Below, one piece after another: positions 24,470-32,334 of a stretch of 34,748 bases of DNA (the first letter of the stretch is position 1; each line of letters starts with the position of its first letter). Below the pieces are notes generated by a model that searched no databases, had not been told where the DNA came from, and saw only the letters and a list, made by a program, of their open reading frames with translations. Source of the stretch: Hydrogenophaga sp. GTDB lineage: Bacteria > Pseudomonadota > Gammaproteobacteria > Burkholderiales > Burkholderiaceae_C. The translations under genes and the position numbers were made by a program. Location: positions 1-34,748 of the forward strand of contig NZ_JAHCKK010000050.1 in NCBI RefSeq assembly GCF_026125825.1, given 5' to 3'.

Positions 24470-25471
24470 ATGGGGGCGGGCCGCACCGTGTTCTGCTGGG
24501 CCTCGCTGGCCCTGGTGGGGCTGCTCGCGGGCTGCGCCGCACCGCCCAAGGGCACCACCGACTCCCTCGGCATTTCGTTCATCCGGGTGCCGGCGGGCGA
24601 GTTTGCGATGGGCAGCGACGAAGCCGTGCCCGCGCTGGCCGCGGCCTATCCCGGGCTGGAGCGTTCCCGCTTCGAAGGCTTGGCGGACGAAGGCCCGGTG
24701 CACCGCGTGCGCATCACCCGGCCCTTCGAGATGAGCCGGCACGAGATCACGGTGGGGCAGTTCCGCGCGTTTCTTCAGCGCTCGGGCCATGTGCCGGAAT
24801 CGATCGCGGACGGCACCGGCGGCTATGGCTACAACCCGGCCTACGACCCCGCCACCAGCCCTCGGCGCGATGCATTCGAAGGGCGCTCGCCGCGCTACTC
24901 CTGGCAGAACCCCGGCTTCGCGCAGGGCGACGATCATCCCGTGGTCAACGTCACCTGGAACGACGCGGTCGCGCTGGCCCGCTGGCTGTCACAGCAGGAG
25001 GGCCGCACCTACCGCCTGCCCACGGAAGCCGAGTGGGAGTACGCGTGCCGCGCGGGCGGCACCGGGCGCTACCAGCACGGCGATGACCCGGCGGGGCTGG
25101 TCCGGGTGGGCAACACCTTCGACGAAGACGCCGCGGTGAACTGGCCGGCCTGGCGCGAGCGGGCGGTGAGCGGCCGCGATGGCCATGCGTTCACGGCACC
25201 CGTGGGCTCTTACGCCCCGAACGCCTTTGGCCTTTACGACATGCACGGCAATGTGTGGGAGTGGGTGTCGGACTGGCATGGCGACGACTACTACGCGCAC
25301 TCGCCCACCGACGACCCGACGGGCCCGCCCGATGGCGAGGTGAAGGTGCGCCGGGGCGGGTCCTGGCACACCTGGCCCTTGTACACGCGGTGCGCGTTTC
25401 GCAACTGGAACACGGTTCAGACGCGCTACACGCTGGTGGGCATCCGGCTGGTGCGCGAAGGGCGTCCCTGA
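24470..25471 (+). CDS. SUMF1-type (formylglycine-generating enzyme family) lipoprotein
   Basis: A 333-residue protein with a lipoprotein signal peptide ending in the lipobox LLAGC, so probably anchored in the inner or outer membrane. The rest is one SUMF1/FGE-sulfatase domain: FIRVPAGEFAMGSDE at about residue 37, MSRHEITVGQFRAFL, HPVVNVTWNDAVALARWLS, YRLPTEAEWEYACRAGG, GLYDMHGNVWEWVSDW, and RRGGSWHTWPLYTRCAFRN. Genuine formylglycine-generating enzymes have two active-site cysteines near this last segment. Here only one Cys is seen there, so conversion of sulfatase cysteines is doubtful. No sulfatase gene is nearby. It may instead be a binding or modifying protein linked to the oxygenase upstream. 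Confidence 0.85.
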   Translation: MGAGRTVFCWASLALVGLLAGCAAPPKGTTDSLGISFIRVPAGEFAMGSDEAVPALAAAYPGLERSRFEGLADEGPVHRVRITRPFEMSRHEITVGQFRAFLQRSGHVPESIADGTGGYGYNPAYDPATSPRRDAFEGRSPRYSWQNPGFAQGDDHPVVNVTWNDAVALARWLSQQEGRTYRLPTEAEWEYACRAGGTGRYQHGDDPAGLVRVGNTFDEDAAVNWPAWRERAVSGRDGHAFTAPVGSYAPNAFGLYDMHGNVWEWVSDWHGDDYYAHSPTDDPTGPPDGEVKVRRGGSWHTWPLYTRCAFRNWNTVQTRYTLVGIRLVREGRP

Positions 25472-25477
25472 ACGTGC

Positions 25478-26284
25478 TCAGGCCGGTGCGGGTCCGACCG
25501 GCGCGTAGGCGCCCGTGCCGCCAGGCCAGGGCGTCAGCACCTCGTAACCCTCGGGTGTGACGGCCACCATGTGTTCCCATTGGGCCGACAGCGAGCGGTC
25601 CCTGGTGACGACGGTCCATCCGTCGGCCAGGGTGCGGGTCTCGCGCTGTCCGGCGTTGAGCATGGGTTCGATGGTGAACACCATCCCCGGCTCCAGCTTG
25701 AGCCCTTCGCCACGCCGGCCGTAGTGCAGCACGTTGGGCTCTTCGTGGTAAGTGCGGCCGATGCCGTGCCCGCAGTATTCGCGCACCACGCTGAAGTGCT
25801 CCCGGTGGGCCACGGACTGGATCGCATGGCCGATGTCGCCCAGCGTGGCCCCGGGCCTCACCTGCCGGATGCCGGCCAGCATGGCTTCGTAGGTGGTCTG
25901 CACCAGTCGCCGGGCCAGCACGTTGGGCGCGCCGACGAAGTACATGCGGCTGGTGTCACCAAACCAGCCGTCCTTGTTGACGGCGACATCGATGTTGACG
26001 ATGTCGCCCTTCTTGAGCACCTTGTCGGACGAGGGGATGCCGTGGCAGACCACCTGGTTGACCGAAGTGAGGATGGTCTTCGGGTACCCGTGGTACCCCA
26101 GGTTGGCGGGTATGGCGCCCTGAACGTTCACGATGTGCTCGTGGCAGAGGCGGTCGAGCGTTGCCGTGCTCACACCGGGCACGACGTGAGGCTCGATCAT
26201 GCCGAGCACTTCCGCAGCCAGCCGGCCGGCGCGCCGCGCCATCTCGATGTCCTCGGCCGATTTGAGGGTGATGCCGCGAGCCAT
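25478..26284 (-). CDS. map: Type I methionine aminopeptidase
   Basis: A 268-residue enzyme that removes the initiator methionine from nascent proteins. The five metal ligands are D99, D110, H173, E206 and E237, and the catalytic His is H81 in VVCHGIP; these align with the Escherichia coli enzyme. The C-terminal tail is Pro/Gly-rich. The start overlaps the stop of the ParD-like gene as TGATG, so translation is coupled to it. Most such bacteria also carry a housekeeping map near rpsB; this copy is probably the accessory one, which is inference. The gene ends 6 nt from the SUMF1 gene, which is convergent. Confidence 0.94.
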   Translation of the reverse strand: MARGITLKSAEDIEMARRAGRLAAEVLGMIEPHVVPGVSTATLDRLCHEHIVNVQGAIPANLGYHGYPKTILTSVNQVVCHGIPSSDKVLKKGDIVNIDVAVNKDGWFGDTSRMYFVGAPNVLARRLVQTTYEAMLAGIRQVRPGATLGDIGHAIQSVAHREHFSVVREYCGHGIGRTYHEEPNVLHYGRRGEGLKLEPGMVFTIEPMLNAGQRETRTLADGWTVVTRDRSLSAQWEHMVAVTPEGYEVLTPWPGGTGAYAPVGPAPA

Positions 26285-26538
26285 CAGCGCTTTGCGGCAC
26301 TGGCCGCGCGGGGCCGCTCGGGCGGGGCGGCGACCGCCATGGCCATGTCCAGGCCTCCTGCGAGCTCGGCCTGAACCAGCAGCCGGCAGATCTCCCGGTG
26401 GTCCAGCGCCGGGTGCAGCTCGCAGAGCATGCCCATGCGCATCCAGTGCTCGGCCTGCGCGTTGATGGACCTGCTCAGGGCGGTGCCCGCCACGCGCAGG
26501 TTTTCGTGCATCTGGTCTGAAATCTTGACGATACCCAT
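26284..26538 (-). CDS. ParD-like family protein (ribbon-helix-helix type)
   Basis: An 84-residue protein resembling the ParD-like family (PF11903): MGIVKISDQMHENLRVAGTA at the N terminus reads as the beta strand and first helix of a ribbon-helix-helix DNA binding fold, followed by LSRSINAQAEHWMRMGMLCE. The C-terminal part is Ala/Arg-rich. In toxin-antitoxin modules such proteins are antitoxins, but here the partner is a methionine aminopeptidase, not a ParE-type toxin. The coupled ParD-like/map arrangement is known in proteobacteria, though its purpose is unclear. A near-perfect palindrome sits 14-44 nt upstream and probably serves as its operator. Confidence 0.75.
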   Translation of the reverse strand: MGIVKISDQMHENLRVAGTALSRSINAQAEHWMRMGMLCELHPALDHREICRLLVQAELAGGLDMAMAVAAPPERPRAASAAKR

Positions 26539-26551
26539 TCAACACCTATAT

Positions 26552-26582
26552 ATGAAACGTATATGAATCATACACGTTTCAT
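26552..26582 (-). promoter_or_regulatory. 31-bp near-perfect palindrome upstream of the ParD-like gene
   Basis: The arms 26552-26566 and 26568-26582 are complementary at 14 of 15 positions around a central A. Outer boxes are ATGAAACGT and ACGTTTCAT; the inner part is GTATATGA/TCATACAC. On the minus strand it includes TATGAT, a good -10 candidate. The stretch is strikingly AT-rich in this GC-rich window. Expected role: operator for autoregulation by the ParD-like protein. Confidence 0.7.
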
Positions 26583-26598
26583 GTGGTGATGCGGGGCG

Positions 26599-27069
<471 letters not shown>

Positions 27070-27086
27070 GGCGTTCTTTCCCTGCC

Positions 27087-28385
27087 TCAATGCAGCTTCA
27101 CCAGCGGCGTCGCCCGCTTCACCAGGAATCGCGCCACCGCCAGCACGCCGGTGCGAAGGGTGCCGAGCACCGCCTGGTGGTGCATCAGGTGCAGGCTCAC
27201 GTACATCAGGCGGGCGAACATGCCTTGCACGTACCAGGTGGAGCGGAACAGGTTGCCCATGAGGTTGCCCACCGAGGTCTGCGTGCCCAGCGACACCAGC
27301 GAGCCGTGGTCCTTGTAGACGTAGGGGCTGGTGCGCGCGGGCTGCCCATGGGCGCGGCGCAGCAGCGCGTCGACGAGGTAGCTGGCCTGCTGGTGCGCGG
27401 CCTGGGCGCGTGGGGGCACGAAGCCACCATCGGCCGTGGGGCAGGCGGCGCAATCGCCCAGCGCATAGATGTCGGACTGGCCTTTGACCAGCAGGTTGGC
27501 TTGCACCTCCAGCAGGCCGGCGCGGGTCGTGGGCAGGCCGAGGGTGCCCAGGACGTCGGGCGCCTTGATGCCGGCGGCCCAGACCACGATGTCGGCGGCG
27601 AACACGCGGCCGGTGGCGTCCTCCACCTGCTCGGGCGTGATGCGCGCCACGCGGCAGTCGGTCTCGATGGTGACGTGGCGCTCGCGCAGCAGCTGCGCGG
27701 CGGCGGTAGACACTTTCTCGGGCAGGGGCGCGAGGATGCGGGCGGCGCCTTCAAGCAGGGTGATCTGCACGTCGCGGTGCGGGTCGAGCCGGCGAAAGCC
27801 GTAGTGCGAGTGCACCACGCTGGCCTCGCGCAGTTCTGCGGCGAGCTCCACGCCGGTGGCACCCCCGCCGATGATGACGACGCGCACCTGGGCCTCGGCG
27901 CCCGCGCTCTTGCGCAGTTCGGCGGCGGTGAGCAGCTTGAGCATGCGCAGGCGGAAGTGTTCGGCGTCGGCCGGGCGGTTGAGCGAAAGCGTGTGCTCGG
28001 CCGCGCCGGGCACGTTGAAGTGGTTGGCCGTGCTGCCGACCGCGATCACCAGCTGGTCGAAGGGCAGGCTGCGCTCGGGGATGAGCTCTTCCCCGGCCTC
28101 GTCGTTGACAGGGGCCACGGTCAGGGTCTTGCCGGTGGCATCGAGCGCGGTCATGGCGCCGAAGCAGAAGGTGAAGCGGTTGTCGTGCGCGAGCATTTCG
28201 TACGACAGGCCTTCCTGGTGGATGTCCAGCGTGCCGGCGGCCACCTCGTGCAGCGAGGGTTTCCAGATGTGGAAGAGCTGCCGGTCGACCAGGGTGACTT
28301 GCTCCGCGCCGAGCCTGCGACCGAGCTTGCAGGCCAGCTCCAGGCCGCCGGCGCCGCCACCGACGATCACGATTCTTGTGTGCAT
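27087..28385 (-). CDS. ndh: Type II NADH dehydrogenase (NAD(P)/FAD-dependent oxidoreductase)
   Basis: A 432-residue flavoprotein that passes electrons from NADH to quinone without proton pumping. It has two Rossmann motifs: VGGGAGGLELA at residues 8-18 for FAD, and IIGGGATGVELAAEL at about residue 170 for NAD(P)H. YALGDCAACP near residue 315 is the FAD-contact motif and AAHQQASYL the quinone-site region with two Gln. The C-terminal 60 residues contain the amphipathic helices used for membrane attachment (SLHLMHHQAVLGTLRTGVLAVARFL, seen in pieces). Length is normal. An inverted repeat lies just upstream. Confidence 0.93.
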   Translation of the reverse strand: MHTRIVIVGGGAGGLELACKLGRRLGAEQVTLVDRQLFHIWKPSLHEVAAGTLDIHQEGLSYEMLAHDNRFTFCFGAMTALDATGKTLTVAPVNDEAGEELIPERSLPFDQLVIAVGSTANHFNVPGAAEHTLSLNRPADAEHFRLRMLKLLTAAELRKSAGAEAQVRVVIIGGGATGVELAAELREASVVHSHYGFRRLDPHRDVQITLLEGAARILAPLPEKVSTAAAQLLRERHVTIETDCRVARITPEQVEDATGRVFAADIVVWAAGIKAPDVLGTLGLPTTRAGLLEVQANLLVKGQSDIYALGDCAACPTADGGFVPPRAQAAHQQASYLVDALLRRAHGQPARTSPYVYKDHGSLVSLGTQTSVGNLMGNLFRSTWYVQGMFARLMYVSLHLMHHQAVLGTLRTGVLAVARFLVKRATPLVKLH

Positions 28386-28396
28386 TCTTTGCGTCC

Positions 28397-28419
28397 CAGT
28401 GGAAGTTCAACGTCCACTG
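28397..28419 (-). promoter_or_regulatory. Inverted repeat upstream of ndh
   Basis: CAGTGGA at 28397-28403 and TCCACTG at 28413-28419 are a perfect 7-bp inverted repeat with a 9-nt spacer, starting 12 nt before the ndh ATG. This may be a regulator site or a 5' leader hairpin. The remaining spacer up to 28506 is very GC-rich with no gene. Confidence 0.4.
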
Positions 28420-28506
28420 TAGACGACACAGGGCGACCCGGCATCGCCCGGGTCCGTGGCCGGCCGCGGCGCGAGCGCGTCGGGCCCGCCCGCGCCCGCC
28501 GTTGCG

Positions 28507-29319
28507 TCAGCGGCGGGTGACGACGATCTCGAGGTATTCGCTGGGCACCACCAGCGAGGCGGGCCCGCCCCGGTTGAGGCGTTCGAGCAGCTCGGTGATG
28601 TCGCTCTCCAGGGCCTGGGCCTTGTCGGGGGGCAGCGCGGCAAAGGCCTTGTGCACCGGGCCGTACCAGGTCCGGAAGACGTCGATGAAATGCGCGGCCG
28701 AGCGGTACCGGAAGTTGAACAGCCGGGGCGTGGTCTCGATCTTCGCTGCGGTGGGTCCGAACAGCTCGCGCAGGTGCGCCGGGGTGCCCCAGAGCGAGGG
28801 CGGTGGCAGGCCGGGCGGCGGCGGCAACTGGCGCCCCAGGGTCTTGAAGAGCTGGCCGATGAAGCCTTCGGGCGTCCAGTTGGCCAGGCCGATGCGTCCT
28901 CCGGGGCGGCAGACCCGGGCCATCTCGGCCGCGCTGCGGGCGTGGTCGGGGGCGAACATCACGCCGAAGGTGGAGACCACCGCGTCGAAGCTGGCGTCGT
29001 CGAAGGGCAGCTCTTCCACGTCGGCGAGCTGGAAGTGCACGTCCAGCCGCTCGGCCAGCGCGCGCTCGCTGCCCCGGTCAAGCAGGGCCTGGACATAGTC
29101 GGTGGAGGTGACGCGGGCGCCCCGGCGCGCAGCCGCCAGCGTGGCGTTGCCGTTGCCGGCGGCCACATCGAGCACGCGCTCGTCCCAGCGCAGGTCGCAG
29201 GCCTCGGCGAGCGATTCGCCGACCAGCTGCAACGTGGTGCCGATGACGGCGTAGTCGCCGCTGGCCCAGGCGGCCTGCTGGCGGGTTTTCAGGGCGATGA
29301 AGTCGGTGGGTGCGTTCAT
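28507..29319 (-). CDS. Class I SAM-dependent methyltransferase (UbiE-like)
   Basis: A 270-residue methyltransferase. The SAM motif is VLDVAAGNGNATLAAARRG at about residues 49-67, with VTSTDYVQALLDRG as the acidic loop, ADVEELPFDDASFDAVVSTF as motifs II and III, and CRPGGRIGLANW. This pattern is shared by ubiquinone/menaquinone methyltransferase relatives, but the C-terminal half is not diagnostic. The ATG at 29319 is preferred; an in-frame TTG at 29337 would add six residues. It is divergent from the osmC gene. Confidence 0.82.
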   Translation of the reverse strand: MNAPTDFIALKTRQQAAWASGDYAVIGTTLQLVGESLAEACDLRWDERVLDVAAGNGNATLAAARRGARVTSTDYVQALLDRGSERALAERLDVHFQLADVEELPFDDASFDAVVSTFGVMFAPDHARSAAEMARVCRPGGRIGLANWTPEGFIGQLFKTLGRQLPPPPGLPPPSLWGTPAHLRELFGPTAAKIETTPRLFNFRYRSAAHFIDVFRTWYGPVHKAFAALPPDKAQALESDITELLERLNRGGPASLVVPSEYLEIVVTRR

Positions 29320-29585
29320 GGTGTCTGTCTCGCTCAAGGGTGGCTGGCGTGCGGGCCGCGGTCATCGTGGCCCGGCCTGCAGTGGAACCCGGTGCGGCGC
29401 GGCGCGTCCTGTCCAAACCGCGCTCAGGGCTGCCTGATCGTCCGGATCTGGCCCGGGGCGAAGGCGTGGCTGACCCAGCGTCCGGAAAAGAGGTCCCGGC
29501 GTCCGGCCCGGGGCGCACCAGCCGACGTGCTGCCTTGGAGCCAAGCAGGTGGGACGCCCATAATGGCCCGGCCCGGAGGTGCACC
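29320..29585. other. Divergent spacer without a gene
   Basis: About 265 nt between a minus-strand methyltransferase and the plus-strand osmC gene. It has a direct repeat GGCCCGGGGCG (29452-29462 and 29503-29513 regions) and several CGTCCGG copies, but no gene or confident promoter. Operators for the neighbouring AraC regulator may lie here. Confidence 0.35.
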
Positions 29586-30113
29586 GTGACGCAGCAACAC
29601 ATCGCAAAGGCCCTTGAGCGCGTGCAAGCCGTGCTGCAGCGCCGGCCCGAGACCGGCTTGCACGAGGACGGCCCGGCCACCGCGCGCTGGGCCGGCGGCA
29701 CGCGCGTGGTGGCCCGCCACGCCAACGGCACCGAGGTGCCCTCCGACATGCCCAGCGAGCTCGGCGGCACCGGCGATCTGGTGACACCGGGCTGGCTGTT
29801 CCGAGCGGGTCTGGCGTCCTGCGCGGCCACGTCCATTGTGTTGGCGGCGGCTGCCGAGGACGTGGAACTCACCCACCTGGAGGTGAAGGCCACCAGCCGC
29901 TCCGACACGCGTGGGCTGCTGGGCATGTGCGACGCCGGTGGCCAGGCGGTGAATGCCGGTCCGGGGGATGTGCAGTTGGCCGTGCGCGTGCAGGCCGGCG
30001 GGGTGTCGCCCGAGCGCCTGCGCGACCTGGTGCAGGTGGCGGTGGGCCGCTCGCCCATCCCCAACGCGCTGCAGGTCGCGACACCGCTGGCGTTGCGCAT
30101 CGACATCGGCTGA
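29586..30113 (+). CDS. OsmC-family protein with a single active-site-like cysteine
   Basis: A 175-residue OsmC-like protein with a GTG start preceded by GGAGGTG. TPGWLFRAGLASCAATSIV carries C79, the peroxidatic-type cysteine. The second conserved position, normally in a CPVSNAL-like segment, reads GRSPIPNAL with Ser. Classical OsmC/Ohr proteins use two cysteines to reduce organic hydroperoxides, so this one is either a one-Cys variant or has another role. An AraC-family gene begins 6 nt after the stop, which suggests joint transcription. Confidence 0.85.
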   Translation: MTQQHIAKALERVQAVLQRRPETGLHEDGPATARWAGGTRVVARHANGTEVPSDMPSELGGTGDLVTPGWLFRAGLASCAATSIVLAAAAEDVELTHLEVKATSRSDTRGLLGMCDAGGQAVNAGPGDVQLAVRVQAGGVSPERLRDLVQVAVGRSPIPNALQVATPLALRIDIG

Positions 30114-30119
30114 GACGGC

Positions 30120-31100
30120 ATGGATGCGCTCTCCGAAACCCTGCGGGTGGTGCACCTGGTGGGAGCCATCTTTCTGCAGGGCCGCTTTACCGCGCCGTGG
30201 TGCTACCAGTCACCGCACGCCGATGCGGCCGCGGCGCTGCTGGAGCCCGATGCCGAACGGGTGGTGATCTTCCATCTCGTTACCGAGGGCGAGTGTTTCG
30301 TCGAGCTGGACGACCTGCCCCCGGTGCGGCTGGGCGCGGGCGACGTGATCGTCTTCCCGCAGGGCGATGCGCACCGCATGGGATCGGCCCCAGGTCTCCA
30401 GCCCGCGCCCGCCACCCCGCTCCAGGAACTGCTGCAGCGCCGGCCCCGGCAACTGATGTTCGGCGGGGGTGGCGCGTCCACCCGGCTGCTGTGCGGCTAC
30501 CTGGCGTGCGACGAGCGCCTGGCCCGCCTGCTGCTGGCCGGCTTGCCGCCCCTGGTGCGCGTGAACGTGCGCGGATCGAACGCAGGCACCTGGCTGGAGG
30601 CCTCGGTGCGCTACGCGCTGGCCGAGGCGCGTTCGCCCCGGCCCGGCGGCGCGGGCGTGCTGTCCAAGCTGGCCGAGGTGCTGTTCATCGAGGTGCTTCG
30701 GCTCTACATCAATGAGCACAGCGCGGGCCGCACCGGCTGGCTCGCGGGGCTGGGCGACCGCGTGGTGGGCGCCGCCCTCAACGCGCTGCATCAGCGCCCG
30801 GCCCAGGCCTGGACGCTGGAGGAACTGGCGCGCGAGGCCGGCACCTCGCGCTCGGTGTTGGCCGAGCGCTTCCAGCACCTGGTGGGCAGCTCGCCCATGC
30901 AGTACCTGATCCAGTGGCGCATGATGCTGGCCGCCAACCTGCTGTGCCGCAGCAAGGCGCCGCTCTCGCGCATCGCCGAGGATGTGGGCTACCAGACCGA
31001 CACGGCGTTCATCCGCGCGTTCCGGCGCGAGTACGGCGTGCCGCCGGCCACCTGGCGGCGTCGGCGCGCGGCGCAGGCGTCCTTGGCCGTGCCGCCCTGA
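30120..31100 (+). CDS. AraC-family regulator with cupin-type sensor domain
   Basis: A 326-residue regulator. The N-terminal half is a cupin-like sensor of the AraC-binding (cupin_6) type: FHLVTEGECFVELDD, LGAGDVIVFPQGDAHRMGS. The C-terminal 100 residues hold the double helix-turn-helix: WTLEELAREAGTSRSVLAERFQ and SRIAEDVGYQTDTAFIRAFR, then REYGVPPATWRR. Members of this group often control neighbouring oxidoreductase genes. The position 6 nt after osmC suggests that it regulates osmC or its own operon. The inducer is unknown. Confidence 0.88.
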   Translation: MDALSETLRVVHLVGAIFLQGRFTAPWCYQSPHADAAAALLEPDAERVVIFHLVTEGECFVELDDLPPVRLGAGDVIVFPQGDAHRMGSAPGLQPAPATPLQELLQRRPRQLMFGGGGASTRLLCGYLACDERLARLLLAGLPPLVRVNVRGSNAGTWLEASVRYALAEARSPRPGGAGVLSKLAEVLFIEVLRLYINEHSAGRTGWLAGLGDRVVGAALNALHQRPAQAWTLEELAREAGTSRSVLAERFQHLVGSSPMQYLIQWRMMLAANLLCRSKAPLSRIAEDVGYQTDTAFIRAFRREYGVPPATWRRRRAAQASLAVPP

Positions 31101-31144
31101 GCGGCGCATTTTTCCTTCAGGCACGGTTCTGGCTACGATGGGCC

Positions 31145-32308
31145 ATGAACATGTTTGACGGACTCCCCGAAAGTCTCCCCCCCTTCCTGGCCGTCTGGCT
31201 TCCTTCCCTGGCGCTGGTGCTGCCGCTGTGCCTGATGGCCGAGCTGGTGTTCCGCGTGGGCCGCCGCGTGGTGCGGCGCGCCGCGCAGCGCGCGCCCACG
31301 GTGGCCAGCGTTGGGCGTGCCATCGAGGCGCCGGCGCATCTGGCGCTGCAGTTGCTCGCCCTCAACCTGGCCTGGCAGCAGGCCCCTGAAGGTCTGTCCG
31401 GGGTGGATCGCCTGCTCACCCTGCTGCTGATCGGCGCGTTGACCTGGTTGCTGGCGCGTGTGGTGCATGGCGTGGCGCGGGCTGTCAACGAGGCCAACCC
31501 GCTGGCGGTGTCGGACAACCTTTCGGCGCGCCGCATCCAGACGCAGACCATGGTGCTCTCGCGCACGGTGCAGGGCCTGGTGGTGCTCATCGGCGTGTCT
31601 CTCATGCTCATGACCTTTCCGGCCGTGCGCCAGATCGGCACCAGCCTGCTGGCCTCGGCAGGCGTGGTGGGCATCGTGGCGGGTTTCGCGGCGCGGCCGG
31701 TGCTGGGCAACCTGATCGCGGGCCTGCAGATCGGCCTGAGCCAGCCGATCCGCATCGACGACGTGGTGATCGTGGAGAACGAGTGGGGCGTGATCGAGGA
31801 GATCACCGGCACCTACGTGGTGGTGCGCATCTGGGACCAGCGGCGCCTGGTGGTGCCGCTGCAGTACTGGATCGAGAAACCGTTCCAGAACTGGACGCGC
31901 CGCACCTCGGAGCTGATCGGCACGGTCTTCCTCTGGGTGGACTACCGCATGCCGCTGGCACCGCTGCGCGAGGCCCTGCAGGCCGCCTGCGAGAAGTCGC
32001 CCCACTGGGACAGGCGCTTTGCGCTGCTGCAGGTCACCGAAGCGGGCGAGAAGGCGATGCAGCTGCGCTGCCTCGTCACCGCCGCCTCCGCTCCCGCGGC
32101 ATGGGACCTGCGCTGCCACGTGCGCGAACACCTGATCGATTTCATCCAGCGCGAGTACCCGGGCTACCTGCCGCGGCATCGGGCGGAGATCGACCCGCCC
32201 GAGCCGGCGGCATCGGGACCGGTGCTCAACGCAGCGCCTGCGGTGGAAGGCGGCGCGGCCGAGATGGAAACGCCCAGCACACCCAGCCCGCCCCCGGGTC
32301 GGGGGTGA
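31145..32308 (+). CDS. MscS-family mechanosensitive channel
   Basis: A 387-residue inner membrane protein. Hydrophobic segments lie at about residues 14-33, 92-112 and 136-160, followed by the pore-lining helix with LLASAGVVGIVAGFAARPVLGN at about residues 170-191 (read in two parts). The beta domain follows with QPIRIDDVVIVENEWGVIEEI and VPLQYWIEKPFQNW. The C-terminal 60 residues are Pro/Ala-rich. It should open on membrane tension to release solutes during osmotic downshift. Start at the ATG 31145; a second ATG is two codons later. It is not clearly co-transcribed with its neighbours. Confidence 0.87.
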   Translation: MNMFDGLPESLPPFLAVWLPSLALVLPLCLMAELVFRVGRRVVRRAAQRAPTVASVGRAIEAPAHLALQLLALNLAWQQAPEGLSGVDRLLTLLLIGALTWLLARVVHGVARAVNEANPLAVSDNLSARRIQTQTMVLSRTVQGLVVLIGVSLMLMTFPAVRQIGTSLLASAGVVGIVAGFAARPVLGNLIAGLQIGLSQPIRIDDVVIVENEWGVIEEITGTYVVVRIWDQRRLVVPLQYWIEKPFQNWTRRTSELIGTVFLWVDYRMPLAPLREALQAACEKSPHWDRRFALLQVTEAGEKAMQLRCLVTAASAPAAWDLRCHVREHLIDFIQREYPGYLPRHRAEIDPPEPAASGPVLNAAPAVEGGAAEMETPSTPSPPPGRG

Positions 32309-32334
32309 ACACATTTTTTTTGAAAGGACACGAC

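Noticed and set aside
26284-26538. Possible classical type II toxin-antitoxin system
   Set aside because: The partner of the ParD-like protein is a complete methionine aminopeptidase; no ParE-like toxin is present.
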